A DNA stretch of 64,000 nucleotides from contig CANPWQ010000002.1 of assembly GCA_947584965.1 (NCBI GenBank), forward strand, positions 1 through 64,000, written 5' to 3'. A model generated the notes under the pieces. That model saw nothing but the letters and a program-made list of their open reading frames with translations, was not told the DNA's origin and searched no databases. Positions 7,087 to 16,743 of the stretch are shown here, one piece after another (position 1 is the first letter of the stretch; each line of letters starts with the position of its first letter). The translations under genes were made by a program, and so were the position numbers. This DNA comes from Candidatus Gastranaerophilales bacterium. Its GTDB lineage: Bacteria > Cyanobacteriota > Vampirovibrionia > Gastranaerophilales > Gastranaerophilaceae.

Positions 7087-8997
7087 GTGAGTATTTTTTC
7101 CGGATTAAAAGATATACTTGGTCAGATAAACAAAATTGACGGTTCAATATATACAAAGGGCAGGGATTTTGCAGATGTGTATGCAAAGAATATTGCACTG
7201 GAAGAAGAAATTGCAGCCCGAACAAAAGAACTGGAGCAGGCAAATCAAACAATTTTAACACTAAACAGTGTTTGGGATATGATGAATTCAGCCCAGCCTT
7301 TATCCAGCATGCTTGATAAAATTGTAAGTATATTGCACGAAGATATGAATTATAATTTTGTATCAATATTAAAACTGGAAACAGGTGAAAAAGACGGCTC
7401 TTACTTTTATATAAAATCTTCATCACAAGATAAAATACTAAATTCCATTTTTGAGATATTAAATGAATCACCTGAAACTTACAAAATACCGTACTTAGAA
7501 AATTCAATCGCAGCAAAATCAATAAATGAAAGAAAAATATATTCAACACCCGATATAAAAGGGATATTGAGAATGTGTTTTCCTCAATTAAATGATGAGC
7601 AAATCAATGAGAAACGAAACGAAATGACATCAAAAAGCTGTACGGTAATACCATTACACAGCAATAAAGAGAATTTTGGCTGTGTACTGGTAAGTTCAGA
7701 ACGTGATGATTTAACAGATACGGAAATGAACTTTTTATCATTATTTGCAAACCAAATAGAGCTTGCAATAACAGTAGCAGGATTATTTGAAGAAGTAAAA
7801 AAACAAGCAATAACAGACCCATTAACAGGCTTATTCAACAGAAGATATTTTGAAGAAAATATAATAAAAGAAGCAGAGCGTTCACTGCGTTTAAAACAGC
7901 CATTTTCCGTCATTTCAATGGACTTAGACTTTTTAAAGAAAATAAATGATACATACGGACACCAATACGGTGATATAGCAATAAAAACCATTGCAAACGT
8001 ATTAAAAAAAGAAGCTCGTTCAATAGATATCCCTGCGAGAATAGGCGGAGAAGAATTTAACCTGCTTCTTCCGGGTGTAGATTCGAAAGGTGCGGGGATA
8101 GCAGCAGAAAGAATACGTAAATCCATTGAAAATCAAGTAATAGAAACGATAGGCGGAATAACGGCAAGTATCGGAGTAGCAACTTTTTTAGAACACTCAG
8201 ACCGTATTGATGAATTGATAGAACTTGCAGATCAGGCAATGTATAAAGCAAAAGTCAACGGAAGAAATCAGGTTCAAATTGCTCAATTAAACCACGAAAC
8301 GGATTGGCAAAAAATTGCCATTGAAACATTTATGGATATTTTATCCAAAAAACGAATACCTGTCAGTGATAATGTAGCTTTAACCATTAAACAAAAATTA
8401 AATACAATAGAAACAGAAGACAAAAACGCAAACGACATATTATATTCAATTGTGGATATAATTTCTCAAACTTATAACAGAATGTATAAAACGGGGACAA
8501 CAAAATCAAAACTTCTGCTTGCTGTACTTTTAGCAAAAAGGCTGGACTTAACTAAAGAAGAAACAGATAAATTAAAAATCGCAATATTATTATACGATAT
8601 CGGAAATATAATGATACCCGAAGAAATATTAAACAAAAAAGAACCGCTGACGGAAGAAGAAAAAGCAATAATTAAACAGCACCCGTTGATTGCGGCAAGG
8701 GAAATTTTAAAACCGATAACATCCATACAGGATATAATCCCTATAATAGAAAATCACCACGAAAATTGGGACGGAAAAGGCTATCCCGCAAACAAATCGG
8801 GAATAGAAATACCTATAACATCACAAATCGTACTGCTTGTAGACGCATTTTACGCTATGATGCAGGATAGACCGTATAGAAACGCCTATAATATAGATGA
8901 AGTTCTTAAAATCATTAAAGATGAAGCAGGTCAAAGGTGGAATGCCAAATTAGTTGATGATTTTATCCACGTAGTAAAAAATGAGCAATTACAATAA
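7087..8997 (+). CDS. GAF-GGDEF diguanylate cyclase with degenerate HD-GYP domain
   Basis: Cytoplasmic second-messenger enzyme. Order: short coiled coil (residues about 30-65), GAF-like sensor (about 75-235), GGDEF (about 240-400), HD-GYP-like (about 450-630). The cyclase active site is GGEEF, with an inhibitory RxxD site (RSID) five residues upstream, so it should make cyclic-di-GMP and be product-inhibited. In the HD-GYP part the metal-binding HD is YD ('LLYDIGN') and the usual upstream His is absent, while 'NHHENWDGKGYP' remains. The phosphodiesterase half is therefore probably inactive or altered. GTG start with TAGGAAT upstream; TATAAT at 7050-7055 may be the -10 box. Confidence 0.92.
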   Translation: MSIFSGLKDILGQINKIDGSIYTKGRDFADVYAKNIALEEEIAARTKELEQANQTILTLNSVWDMMNSAQPLSSMLDKIVSILHEDMNYNFVSILKLETGEKDGSYFYIKSSSQDKILNSIFEILNESPETYKIPYLENSIAAKSINERKIYSTPDIKGILRMCFPQLNDEQINEKRNEMTSKSCTVIPLHSNKENFGCVLVSSERDDLTDTEMNFLSLFANQIELAITVAGLFEEVKKQAITDPLTGLFNRRYFEENIIKEAERSLRLKQPFSVISMDLDFLKKINDTYGHQYGDIAIKTIANVLKKEARSIDIPARIGGEEFNLLLPGVDSKGAGIAAERIRKSIENQVIETIGGITASIGVATFLEHSDRIDELIELADQAMYKAKVNGRNQVQIAQLNHETDWQKIAIETFMDILSKKRIPVSDNVALTIKQKLNTIETEDKNANDILYSIVDIISQTYNRMYKTGTTKSKLLLAVLLAKRLDLTKEETDKLKIAILLYDIGNIMIPEEILNKKEPLTEEEKAIIKQHPLIAAREILKPITSIQDIIPIIENHHENWDGKGYPANKSGIEIPITSQIVLLVDAFYAMMQDRPYRNAYNIDEVLKIIKDEAGQRWNAKLVDDFIHVVKNEQLQ

Positions 8998-9001
8998 AAT
9001 T

Positions 9002-9268
9002 TTATTTTTCGCCGTCATCAATTGTAAAAACCTGCTGTCCGGCTTCTTCTTTCATCGCGGTTTCAAGCAGAATATAAGTCATATAAGCACCAAGTGCAAC
9101 AGCTTTAGGGTCAAGGTCGGTATTTTGCGCCGCTTCAATAATGGCAGAATTAATTTCGGGATTTTCATCCTTAATATAATGAATCATTTTTTTACGCCAG
9201 CCGTGGACATCTTGAAAAATTTCTGCAAAGCATAGGCTTGATTGTTCTTGAGTAACTATCGGAAGCAT
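9002..9268 (-). CDS. Small hypothetical protein
   Basis: Eighty-eight residues, acidic, probably helical, no signal peptide or membrane segment. Contains one tryptophan-containing segment 'VHGWRKKMIHYIKDENPEIN' and an alanine-rich helix 'AVALGAYMTYILLETAM'. Convergent with the cyclase gene, with four bases between the stops. A purine-rich stretch precedes the ATG. I do not recognise the family. Confidence 0.6.
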   Translation of the reverse strand: MLPIVTQEQSSLCFAEIFQDVHGWRKKMIHYIKDENPEINSAIIEAAQNTDLDPKAVALGAYMTYILLETAMKEEAGQQVFTIDDGEK

Positions 9269-9370
9269 TTACGCGCCTTTTTTTCCTGATACAATTAAAA
9301 TTATATTAATTTGTTTAATTGTTTACATCATATAATAAGTGTAGTTTACAATTATAAATATTTATCATTC

Positions 9371-9399
9371 TTGACTCTGTGGTATGTAGAAGCTAAAAT
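9371..9399 (+). promoter_or_regulatory. Sigma-70-type promoter of accBC
   Basis: TTGACT (9371-9376), 17-base spacer, TAAAAT (9394-9399). Transcription would start near 9406, giving a leader of about 23 bases before the accB ATG, with AGGG as ribosome binding site. Spacing and boxes are close to consensus. Confidence 0.55.
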
Positions 9400-9428
9400 A
9401 AGTTAGAGTTTAGATTAAAAGGGATTGT

Positions 9429-9884
9429 ATGAAAAATTTTGAACCCGAATATATTGAAAAATTAATCGAAATAATGAAAAATAACGAGCTTACACAGGTA
9501 TCTCTTGAAGATAGCGAAACATCGCTTGTTATAAAAAGCAGCGGTTATAAACCTGTTATTAAAGAAAAAGATGTAACACAAGAAGAAACAGTTCAAGAAG
9601 TACAGGAAGAAACCGTATCAGAACCAATAGAAGAACAAAAAAAACTCACACCGATTACATCAAATATGATTGGGTTATACTATTCAAAGCCCTCGCCGAC
9701 GGAAGCTCCGTTTGTTAAAGTAGGCGATGAAATCAAGGCAGGACAAGTAATCTGCATAATTGAAACCATAAAATTAATTAATAAAATAACCTCCGAAGTA
9801 TCGGGTAAAGTGGCTGAAATTTGTATAGAGGACGGCAAGCCCGTTGAGTACGGTCAGGTTATTATGTATGTAGAGGAAAATTAA
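9429..9884 (+). CDS. accB: Biotin carboxyl carrier protein of acetyl-CoA carboxylase
   Basis: Carries the biotin that shuttles CO2 in the first step of fatty acid synthesis. The N-terminal region (1-40) is the usual AccB helix, a linker rich in E/V/T/Q follows (residues 45-75), and the C-terminal biotinyl domain spans about 78-151. The biotin-accepting lysine lies in 'ETIKLINKI', where most AccB proteins have EAMKxxN; the Ala and Met flanking the lysine are replaced by Thr and Ile. The fold residues around it (PFVKVGDEIKAGQ, SGKVAEICIEDG) are normal. accC starts six bases after the stop. accA and accD are not in the window. Confidence 0.93.
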   Translation: MKNFEPEYIEKLIEIMKNNELTQVSLEDSETSLVIKSSGYKPVIKEKDVTQEETVQEVQEETVSEPIEEQKKLTPITSNMIGLYYSKPSPTEAPFVKVGDEIKAGQVICIIETIKLINKITSEVSGKVAEICIEDGKPVEYGQVIMYVEEN

Positions 9885-9890
9885 CGGGAT

Positions 9891-11240
9891 ATGTTTAAAA
9901 AAGTATTAATAGCAAACAGAGGCGAAGTTGCCGTAAGGATTATAAGAGCTTGCAGAGAAATCGGAATACCTACCGTTGCTGTGTATTCACAGGCTGACGC
10001 AAACTCATTGCACGTAAGTTTGGCAACAGAGGCATACTGTATAGGTCCTAATGAAAGCTCAAAAAGCTATCTGAATATACCCGCCATTATATCAGCAGCA
10101 CTGGTTTCAGGTGCGGACGCAATACATCCCGGGTACGGATTTATGTCAGAACGCGCAGATTTTGCCGAAATTTGCGAAGAACATAATATTAAATTTATAG
10201 GTCCTTCGCCCGAATCCATGAAATTAATGGGCGATAAAGCTACTGCAAGAAAGACCATGGCTTCAAAAAATGTGCCTATTACCCCCGGAACGGGAATTAT
10301 AACCGATATTGAAGAAGCAAAAAAATCAGCGGAAAAGTTTGGTTACCCCGTTATTGTTAAGGCAACAGCAGGCGGCGGCGGAAAAGGTATGAGAGTCGCT
10401 AATAACGCTCAAGAGCTTGAACAAAACATTACTCTTTGCAGACAGGAGGCTGAAAAATTCTTCGGCAATCCCGATGTTTATATGGAAAAATATCTGGTTA
10501 ATCCAAGACATATTGAAGTTCAAATCATTGCGGATAAATTCGGAAATGTTGTTCACTTAGGCGAAAGGGACTGCTCTATTCAAAGACGCCACCAAAAACT
10601 TGTTGAAGAAGCACCCTCACCTGCAGTTAGCGAGGAAGTTCGCAAAAAATTAGGTGATGCTGCTGTTCGTGCCGCTCTTGCAGCTAAATATGAGGGCGTC
10701 GGTACAATTGAGTTCTTACTCGATAAAGATAAAAACTTTTATTTTATGGAAATGAATACCAGATTACAGGTTGAACACGGCATTTCCGAGATGATTTCAA
10801 ATATTGATATTGTAAGAGAACAAATTAATATCGCAGCGGGAAACCCGTTATCATTTAAGCAGGAAGATATTAAATTATACGGGCATGCAATAGAGTGCAG
10901 AATTAATGCGGAAGACCCCGAAAGGAACTTTTTGCCGGCTCCGGGGGAAATAAACGGTTATATTCCGCCGGGCGGTTTTGGTGTCAGAGTTGATTCTCAC
11001 GTATATTCAGGGTATAAAATACCGCCATATTATGATTCTTTAATAAGCAAAGTAATGTGCTGGGCTCCCACGCGCGAAGAAGCAAGACGCAGAATGTACA
11101 GAGCGCTTAAAGAATATGTTATCACGGGAGTAAAAACCACTCTGCCTTTTTATCAGGATTTAATTGAAAATGAAGTATTTATAAGCGGTAATTTTGATAC
11201 AGGGTTTATGAATACTTATAAACAACAAAAAGACAATTAA
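9891..11240 (+). CDS. accC: Biotin carboxylase subunit of acetyl-CoA carboxylase
   Basis: ATP-grasp enzyme that carboxylates the biotin on AccB. Full length at 449 residues. N-terminal 'ANRGEVAVRIIRACREIGI', glycine-rich ATP loop 'KATAGGGGKGMRVA', 'GERDCSIQRRHQKL', and the metal/active-site block 'FYFMEMNTRLQVEHGI' are all present, as is 'HAIECRINAEDP'. Note HG in place of the common HPVTE after the VE residues. Coupled to accB and followed by an acyltransferase gene two bases downstream. Confidence 0.96.
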   Translation: MFKKVLIANRGEVAVRIIRACREIGIPTVAVYSQADANSLHVSLATEAYCIGPNESSKSYLNIPAIISAALVSGADAIHPGYGFMSERADFAEICEEHNIKFIGPSPESMKLMGDKATARKTMASKNVPITPGTGIITDIEEAKKSAEKFGYPVIVKATAGGGGKGMRVANNAQELEQNITLCRQEAEKFFGNPDVYMEKYLVNPRHIEVQIIADKFGNVVHLGERDCSIQRRHQKLVEEAPSPAVSEEVRKKLGDAAVRAALAAKYEGVGTIEFLLDKDKNFYFMEMNTRLQVEHGISEMISNIDIVREQINIAAGNPLSFKQEDIKLYGHAIECRINAEDPERNFLPAPGEINGYIPPGGFGVRVDSHVYSGYKIPPYYDSLISKVMCWAPTREEARRRMYRALKEYVITGVKTTLPFYQDLIENEVFISGNFDTGFMNTYKQQKDN

Positions 11241-11242
11241 TT

Positions 11243-12343
11243 ATGGAAGAAAACAGCACTAAACCGAAAAAACAGCTTCTTAACTACATAAATGTTTTTA
11301 GAGGGCTTGCTATTTTATTGATTATTGCAGGTCACACTTTGCAAATCGGAAATCATGGAACTTTAATAAATAAAATCACTTTTGAAGTTTTTGCGGGCGG
11401 GACTGCTCTTTTTATATTTATTTCGGGATTTTTATTTCAGCACTTATCTTATAAATTTGAATACAAAAACTATATGGTGAAAAAATGGAAAAACGTAATT
11501 ATTCCATATATGATAACAGCAATTCCCGGGATAATTTTATGTTTTACCATTCCGCAAATATATAAAAATCCGTTTGACGGGCTTAATTATTTTACGCAAA
11601 TCGGAATATTTTTAACAACAGGCAGAGTCCACAATGTTCCTACATGGTTTATTCCGATGATTGTTATATTTTTTATATTAAGTTATTTGCTTTTATACTT
11701 GGAAAAGAAAAATATTTTATATAAACTCCTGCCGATTTTAATTGCCGTAACTGTTTTAATTCCGCGCGGAGATATAGAGCCTGAATGGGTTAGCAATCTT
11801 GATTATCTGCATAAATATTTTGCATACATAAAATATGTTTTAAGCGGATTTATTCATTTTTCTTCAATGTATGTTTTAGGCATGTATTTATCTAAATATA
11901 AAGAAAAAATTGATATTTTCTATGATAAACGCCTGTTATTAATATTCTTAATGGTAGTAAGTGCTATTGCCGATATTTATTTCAATAATATTAACGGAAC
12001 AATCTCGAAAATATTTTTAACATTAATTATTTTAGGGTATTTAAAGCATTACGACGAACAAATTAAATCATTAGAAAAAATAAATAATGCTCTTGATGTA
12101 ACGGCAAAATACAGCTTTGGTTTATTTTTTATTCACTGGTATTATGTTTTTGCGTTTAATCATCTTTTTAATATTCCCAAAATAATGGGGATTAATACTG
12201 TATCACAAGCAGTTGGCGTAATGGGGATTGCTTCTTTAAGATATTTATTTGTATTTACGTTGAGCTTTTTAACCTTATTTTTAATGAAAAAAGGTCTGCA
12301 ATTATTAAAAGTTGAAAATACCAGAATGTTTACGGGAGTTTAA
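11243..12343 (+). CDS. Acyltransferase 3 family membrane protein
   Basis: Complete member of the acyltransferase 3 family, 366 residues, about ten membrane helices. The first helix carries 'VFRGLAILLIIAGHT', where the R and H of the conserved R-x10-H motif are visible, and 'GGTALFIFISGFLFQ' follows. Such enzymes acylate surface glycans using cytoplasmic acyl-CoA. It starts two bases after accC, so it is cotranscribed with the enzyme that begins acyl chain synthesis; whether that link has meaning is unknown. A second family member lies at the left window edge. Ends one base from the convergent helicase gene. Confidence 0.85.
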   Translation: MEENSTKPKKQLLNYINVFRGLAILLIIAGHTLQIGNHGTLINKITFEVFAGGTALFIFISGFLFQHLSYKFEYKNYMVKKWKNVIIPYMITAIPGIILCFTIPQIYKNPFDGLNYFTQIGIFLTTGRVHNVPTWFIPMIVIFFILSYLLLYLEKKNILYKLLPILIAVTVLIPRGDIEPEWVSNLDYLHKYFAYIKYVLSGFIHFSSMYVLGMYLSKYKEKIDIFYDKRLLLIFLMVVSAIADIYFNNINGTISKIFLTLIILGYLKHYDEQIKSLEKINNALDVTAKYSFGLFFIHWYYVFAFNHLFNIPKIMGINTVSQAVGVMGIASLRYLFVFTLSFLTLFLMKKGLQLLKVENTRMFTGV

Positions 12344-15300
12344 TTAAATCATATCCGCAAAGATATTTTTAATCCGTTCAATGCACCCTGCTTGGCTTAT
12401 ATACCATTCACGACAAGAAATACGCTCAACAATTGCGCCTGTTCGCTCCATTAAGGTCTGCTTTTGTATTTGAGTCTTATTGCATTTTACATTATCTTCC
12501 GCCCCGTCACATTCAATTACAACAGTTTTCCCCGAAGGACTCGTTAAAGTTAAATCTGCGCTTAATCCTGCCAAGGTTTTACCTGCCGTCACGCTAAATC
12601 CTTCATCACGGAACGCTTTTGCAACTTCTTTTTCAAACTCATTTTTATATAAATTATCATCCGTATTAAATTCATCTTTTAAAGAATTTCTTGCAATATA
12701 TGCCTGTACAAATTCAATATAATCTTTTAAAAGCCCAGCAGGTAATGATTTAGGGTCTTTTGACAAGAATACGATTTGTTTTTTTCTTGCTCTTGTAATA
12801 GCTACGTTAAACAAATTCGGGATTTGTAAGAACGTCAAACTTTGATTGTAACTGTTATTTGCAACAGCCCAGGACAGCATTATAATATCACGTTCATCAC
12901 CTTGGAATGTATGCGCGGTACCTGTTTCTATTTTATGTTTTCTTATCATGCTTTCAGTGAAAACCTGCGCTATTGCTTTTTTAATCAACTCAACCTGCCC
13001 TCTGAACGGCGAAATTATACCGACAGTTACGGGTTCATGGTCAGGGTTAGTATTTCTTTCATCTTCTTGAATAATCTCTTGAAGCCTTTGCATTATAGCT
13101 TCTACCTCTGGCATATTTCTCGTTGCGTCAAAATCTACTTTACCGTCAGGAACTTGCACCAATTCAAGAACATCATTGCTGTTACATTGCGACATTATTC
13201 TTATTCTGTCACCGTAAAACTCTTTATTGCTGAAATCAATAATCGGAGCGTAGCTTCTGAAATGTTCATCAAGCAATACGGGTTTTGTGGAATAATAATT
13301 TGCCAAATCAAACATGGAGTTCGTTCTAAACCGCCACATAAGCTGGTATTTATCGGGAATTTCATATTGGCTCATAAACGATTGTTCTTTTGATTTTTCC
13401 AAGAAAGATAAATGCGGAAGCTGTTTATCATCACCTACAATTACCGCTTTTTTACATCTGAATAAAATAGGCATACAGCTTGCTATATCGCACTGGGAAG
13501 CCTCATCAATTATAGCGACATCAAACATTGCAGGTTTTAACGGCAATGAATCCGATATTGCATAAGTAGTTACACACCAGCAAGGAAATGCCTCGAGCAA
13601 TGGTTTAAAGTCTTCATCCTCTAAGAGCCTGTTTTGAAGATTTTTCTTTCTTGAAACAAGCGCTTTTGTATGGACAATCAATCTTTGGCGTTTTACCTGA
13701 TCGCGCAATAAACCTTTTAAAGAATTTCGTCTTTTTCCTTTTAATATTTCTATTGCTAAAGTCTTTTGTTTTTTTCTAAGCAGTTTTATTTCTTCCAAAA
13801 TTGTATGAATATTGCCTAATTTATAAATTTGAGTTTCGCATTTTCGCGCACTTGCGCTTAAACGTGCAATTATAAGTTCAAGTTTTAAGCGTTCAAGGTT
13901 TTCTTCATCGGGCTTAAAATTATTATTTTGAATGATTTTCTTTAATTGATGATTAGCATATTTTGTCGTCATATCGGCAAAAAATCCGCTTTTTTCGATA
14001 TTTTTTTCAAGATTTTTTATTGCATTTTCTATTTCATCAACTTCCGAAGAGCTGTATTTGCCTGTTAAATATTCAAGTTCGCCGATTTGTTTTGATTTCT
14101 CATCACGTTCTTTTATGATTTTCTGCCATTCGGCTTCAAGTTTTATTATCTCTTCACAAGTATTTTCTTTTTCTTTAATTGTCATAACAAGTTTTTGCAT
14201 ATCTTCAACATCAACAAGTATTGAATTTTCAAAATTTGTATCCAAATCCACCTTATTAGATATTAAATCCTGCAAATCAAATGATAACTGTTTTTGATAG
14301 TTAGCTCTGCCTGCTCTTAAAGCAAGATACGGCGCGCCAAAATCATTTAATCTGTTAGCAACAACATCGGTTGCTTTATCCATTCTTGAAGCAACAAGCA
14401 CTGTTTTACCGTTTGAAATTAAATGGCAGATTAAATTTACTATTGTTTGGGATTTACCCGTCCCCGGGGGGCCATATACCGCAAGTATAGAGTTATCCTC
14501 TAAGTTTTTTATAACATCCTCTTGAGAGTCGCTAAGCGCCAAGGGTGTTACAGCAACAAAATCTTTTAAATTATTTTCTTTTATGATTTTTGTTGCCATT
14601 TTACCTTTACCCATAAGGTATTCTTCGTTTACAACATTTAATGCCGTTTCTCTTATAACTCCTGACGGTTTTTCGGATATCTGCGTAAGTTCATATAAAA
14701 CTCCCGCTGTAACCAAAGGTCGTTTTGTTAATATTATTGCACTTTTATTTGTTAATACTACTTTATCAGCTTTTAACTTGGTTTTAGGTTTTTCCGTTTC
14801 GCTTTCTTCTATTGCTTCCTGCATATTTTCATAATTAATTTGCTTTTCAGCATAAAATTCTTCCGCAGGGTTGGTTTCCGATACATTATTTTCAAGTTCT
14901 TCATTTTCTTTTAATTCAAATTCCAAATCGGGAATTAATGACTTTAACGTAGTTAAAAATATGCTTAAATCTTCTTCTTTTAAGGGTAATTTCGGCACTA
15001 CATCCAACAGCCCGTCAAGCATGTTATCAATTTCATCTTCTTCACCCGATAAATTCATTAAACTTGTAAGTGCTGCAGTATTTAAAGATAAGCCCTCCTC
15101 TTGAAGAGAGCATTCTATACTCATTCCGACTCTTTCAAGTTTACAGCTGCAATATAAAAGCGGAGTTAAAAATTCATTTTTTCTTTTTGTTTTAGCGTTT
15201 TTCCCGACTAAAAACAAATATCCGTATATTAAATATTTATCCTTTTGGCTGTTTTCGCTTTGAAGCATTAATTCCGTCAAATACGAATCAGAACCATCCA

Positions 15301-15541
15301 GTTTTAAGGTTTGAGGATATTGGGTGAAAACTTTTTCATTATACAATAATGATGAATTTTCGCTGTTATTTTTCTCCGTACTTTCCAGAAATATCCATTT
15401 ATTATCCTTATCCTGCTTTAAATTTCTGAAAGTGGAGCTTTGCACTTCTTCTCTTACGCAGTCATGAAGATACAAGCTCAAGCGTTTTATAAAACTGTTA
15501 TTAAAAGCTGAATTAATCATTTTTGCGGCTTCTTGCAGCAT
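12344..15541 (-). CDS. Superfamily 1 helicase with C-terminal nuclease-like domain
   Basis: 1,065 residues. A unique N-terminal half (1-340) contains an acidic linker. Then comes a Dna2/Upf1-like SF1 helicase core: Walker A 'GPPGTGKSQT' near residue 359, a long helical insertion (about 440-640), Walker B 'IIDEASQCD' near 676, 'VGDDKQLPH', 'GTAHTFQGDERDII' and 'NVAITRARKK'. Residues about 945-1065 look like a PD-(D/E)xK nuclease of the DUF559/MTES_1575 kind: 'FEKEVAKAFRDEGF', then 'LSADLTLTSP' and 'VVIECDGAE'. Proteins of this build act on DNA or RNA junctions, and relatives occur in defence islands, but no defence partner is beside it. GGGGAAAA precedes the ATG. Confidence 0.88.
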   Translation of the reverse strand: MLQEAAKMINSAFNNSFIKRLSLYLHDCVREEVQSSTFRNLKQDKDNKWIFLESTEKNNSENSSLLYNEKVFTQYPQTLKLDGSDSYLTELMLQSENSQKDKYLIYGYLFLVGKNAKTKRKNEFLTPLLYCSCKLERVGMSIECSLQEEGLSLNTAALTSLMNLSGEEDEIDNMLDGLLDVVPKLPLKEEDLSIFLTTLKSLIPDLEFELKENEELENNVSETNPAEEFYAEKQINYENMQEAIEESETEKPKTKLKADKVVLTNKSAIILTKRPLVTAGVLYELTQISEKPSGVIRETALNVVNEEYLMGKGKMATKIIKENNLKDFVAVTPLALSDSQEDVIKNLEDNSILAVYGPPGTGKSQTIVNLICHLISNGKTVLVASRMDKATDVVANRLNDFGAPYLALRAGRANYQKQLSFDLQDLISNKVDLDTNFENSILVDVEDMQKLVMTIKEKENTCEEIIKLEAEWQKIIKERDEKSKQIGELEYLTGKYSSSEVDEIENAIKNLEKNIEKSGFFADMTTKYANHQLKKIIQNNNFKPDEENLERLKLELIIARLSASARKCETQIYKLGNIHTILEEIKLLRKKQKTLAIEILKGKRRNSLKGLLRDQVKRQRLIVHTKALVSRKKNLQNRLLEDEDFKPLLEAFPCWCVTTYAISDSLPLKPAMFDVAIIDEASQCDIASCMPILFRCKKAVIVGDDKQLPHLSFLEKSKEQSFMSQYEIPDKYQLMWRFRTNSMFDLANYYSTKPVLLDEHFRSYAPIIDFSNKEFYGDRIRIMSQCNSNDVLELVQVPDGKVDFDATRNMPEVEAIMQRLQEIIQEDERNTNPDHEPVTVGIISPFRGQVELIKKAIAQVFTESMIRKHKIETGTAHTFQGDERDIIMLSWAVANNSYNQSLTFLQIPNLFNVAITRARKKQIVFLSKDPKSLPAGLLKDYIEFVQAYIARNSLKDEFNTDDNLYKNEFEKEVAKAFRDEGFSVTAGKTLAGLSADLTLTSPSGKTVVIECDGAEDNVKCNKTQIQKQTLMERTGAIVERISCREWYISQAGCIERIKNIFADMI

Positions 15542-15637
15542 AGTTTTCCCCTATTAATTTAAATAATAAGTAATTATAGCATTTTTAGGGGCAATATTCA
15601 AAAAAATTGCCATTATTCATCCAAAAAAACGATGTTT

Positions 15638-16741
15638 TCAGATAATAAATTTACCGTTTTCATAAATGAGTTCATCATCAGCGTATATTTTACCGCCGTT
15701 TTTCATATTTTTTATTAAATCCCAATGCAAGCCCGATACATTCTTTCCGCCCGTATCGGGGTATGAAGCGCCGACTGCCATGTGAATTGAGCCTCCGATT
15801 TTTTCGTCAAATAAAATATTACCCGTAACATCCTGTATCATTTCATTTGTTCCGACGGCTATTTCACCTACAAACCTTGAACCGTTATCCATATCAAGCA
15901 TGTTATTTAAAAATTCTTCGCCTTTTTCGGCTTTTGCTTCAATTACTTTTCCGTTTTTCAGAGTTAACAATACCTTTTGAGCCTCGTTACCGCGGTATAT
16001 TTGAGGAAAATCAAAATATATTTGTCCCTCTGCGCTATCCTCTACGGGAGATGTATAAACCTCACCGTCGGGGAAATTACATTCTCCCGCGCAGCTTTTC
16101 CAAATTCTGCCTGCTACATTAAAGGTAATATCGGTTTTTTCACCCGTTATATGAATTTTTGATTTTTTATTTAAATACTGCGCTATTTTTTCCTGTTTTT
16201 CACCAATTTCCTGCCATTTTTTAACAGGGTCATCTATATGAAGCCAACAGGATTTTATTAAAAATTCACTGTATTCATCAAGTGACATTTTTGCTTCCTG
16301 TGCTAATGCCTGCGTGGGAAAATCAGCTATAACCCATTTTAAATCGCCCTCGGCAGCACGTTTAAGCATTTTTTCACTTAAATGTTTCATAGCGCCCGAG
16401 CGTTTTGCCATTTTTTTAGAACCACATCTTGCCATATTTTTTACATTAAACGGCGCGCCTATTGATATTAAATTTTTAGCCTTTTCATATTCAAGTTCTG
16501 TCATAGGGTCAACATACTCAAGCTGTTCATCCGTTGCATTTTTTATAAACAGTTCATTTAAGCCCTCAACTCCCATTCTTACAACAGGATATCCGCCTTT
16601 TAACAGGACTTGTCTGTATATTTCTTTAACCAAGGGCTGAGATTGATATGAATCAGTCCTAATTATTGTAAGCTCGCCTTTTTGAACTTTAACGGAATAA
16701 TCAACCAAAACTTTAGCATATTTTTCCCACAAATTATTCAT
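15638..16741 (-). CDS. M29-family aminopeptidase
   Basis: Cytoplasmic metallo-aminopeptidase of the aminopeptidase T/AmpS family (M29), 367 residues, usual length. The metal-binding region shows 'CNFPDGEVYTSPVEDSAEG' with the two conserved acidic residues, 'GEIAVGTNEMI', and the C-terminal 'EKIGGSIHMAVGASYPDTGG' and 'SGLHWDLI', which supply the remaining His and Asp ligands. It begins three bases after the lpxA stop on the same strand and so is the last gene of the lpx operon, where lpxB might have been expected. Confidence 0.92.
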   Translation of the reverse strand: MNNLWEKYAKVLVDYSVKVQKGELTIIRTDSYQSQPLVKEIYRQVLLKGGYPVVRMGVEGLNELFIKNATDEQLEYVDPMTELEYEKAKNLISIGAPFNVKNMARCGSKKMAKRSGAMKHLSEKMLKRAAEGDLKWVIADFPTQALAQEAKMSLDEYSEFLIKSCWLHIDDPVKKWQEIGEKQEKIAQYLNKKSKIHITGEKTDITFNVAGRIWKSCAGECNFPDGEVYTSPVEDSAEGQIYFDFPQIYRGNEAQKVLLTLKNGKVIEAKAEKGEEFLNNMLDMDNGSRFVGEIAVGTNEMIQDVTGNILFDEKIGGSIHMAVGASYPDTGGKNVSGLHWDLIKNMKNGGKIYADDELIYENGKFII

Positions 16742-16743
16742 TT

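Noticed and set aside
7037-7549. Minus-strand open frame of 170 codons over the cyclase gene
   Set aside because: It lies wholly over the strongly supported GAF-GGDEF gene, and its product is an AT-rich antisense translation without domain features.
12842-13393. Plus-strand open frame of 183 codons over the helicase gene
   Set aside because: Antisense shadow of conserved helicase motifs; no start context.
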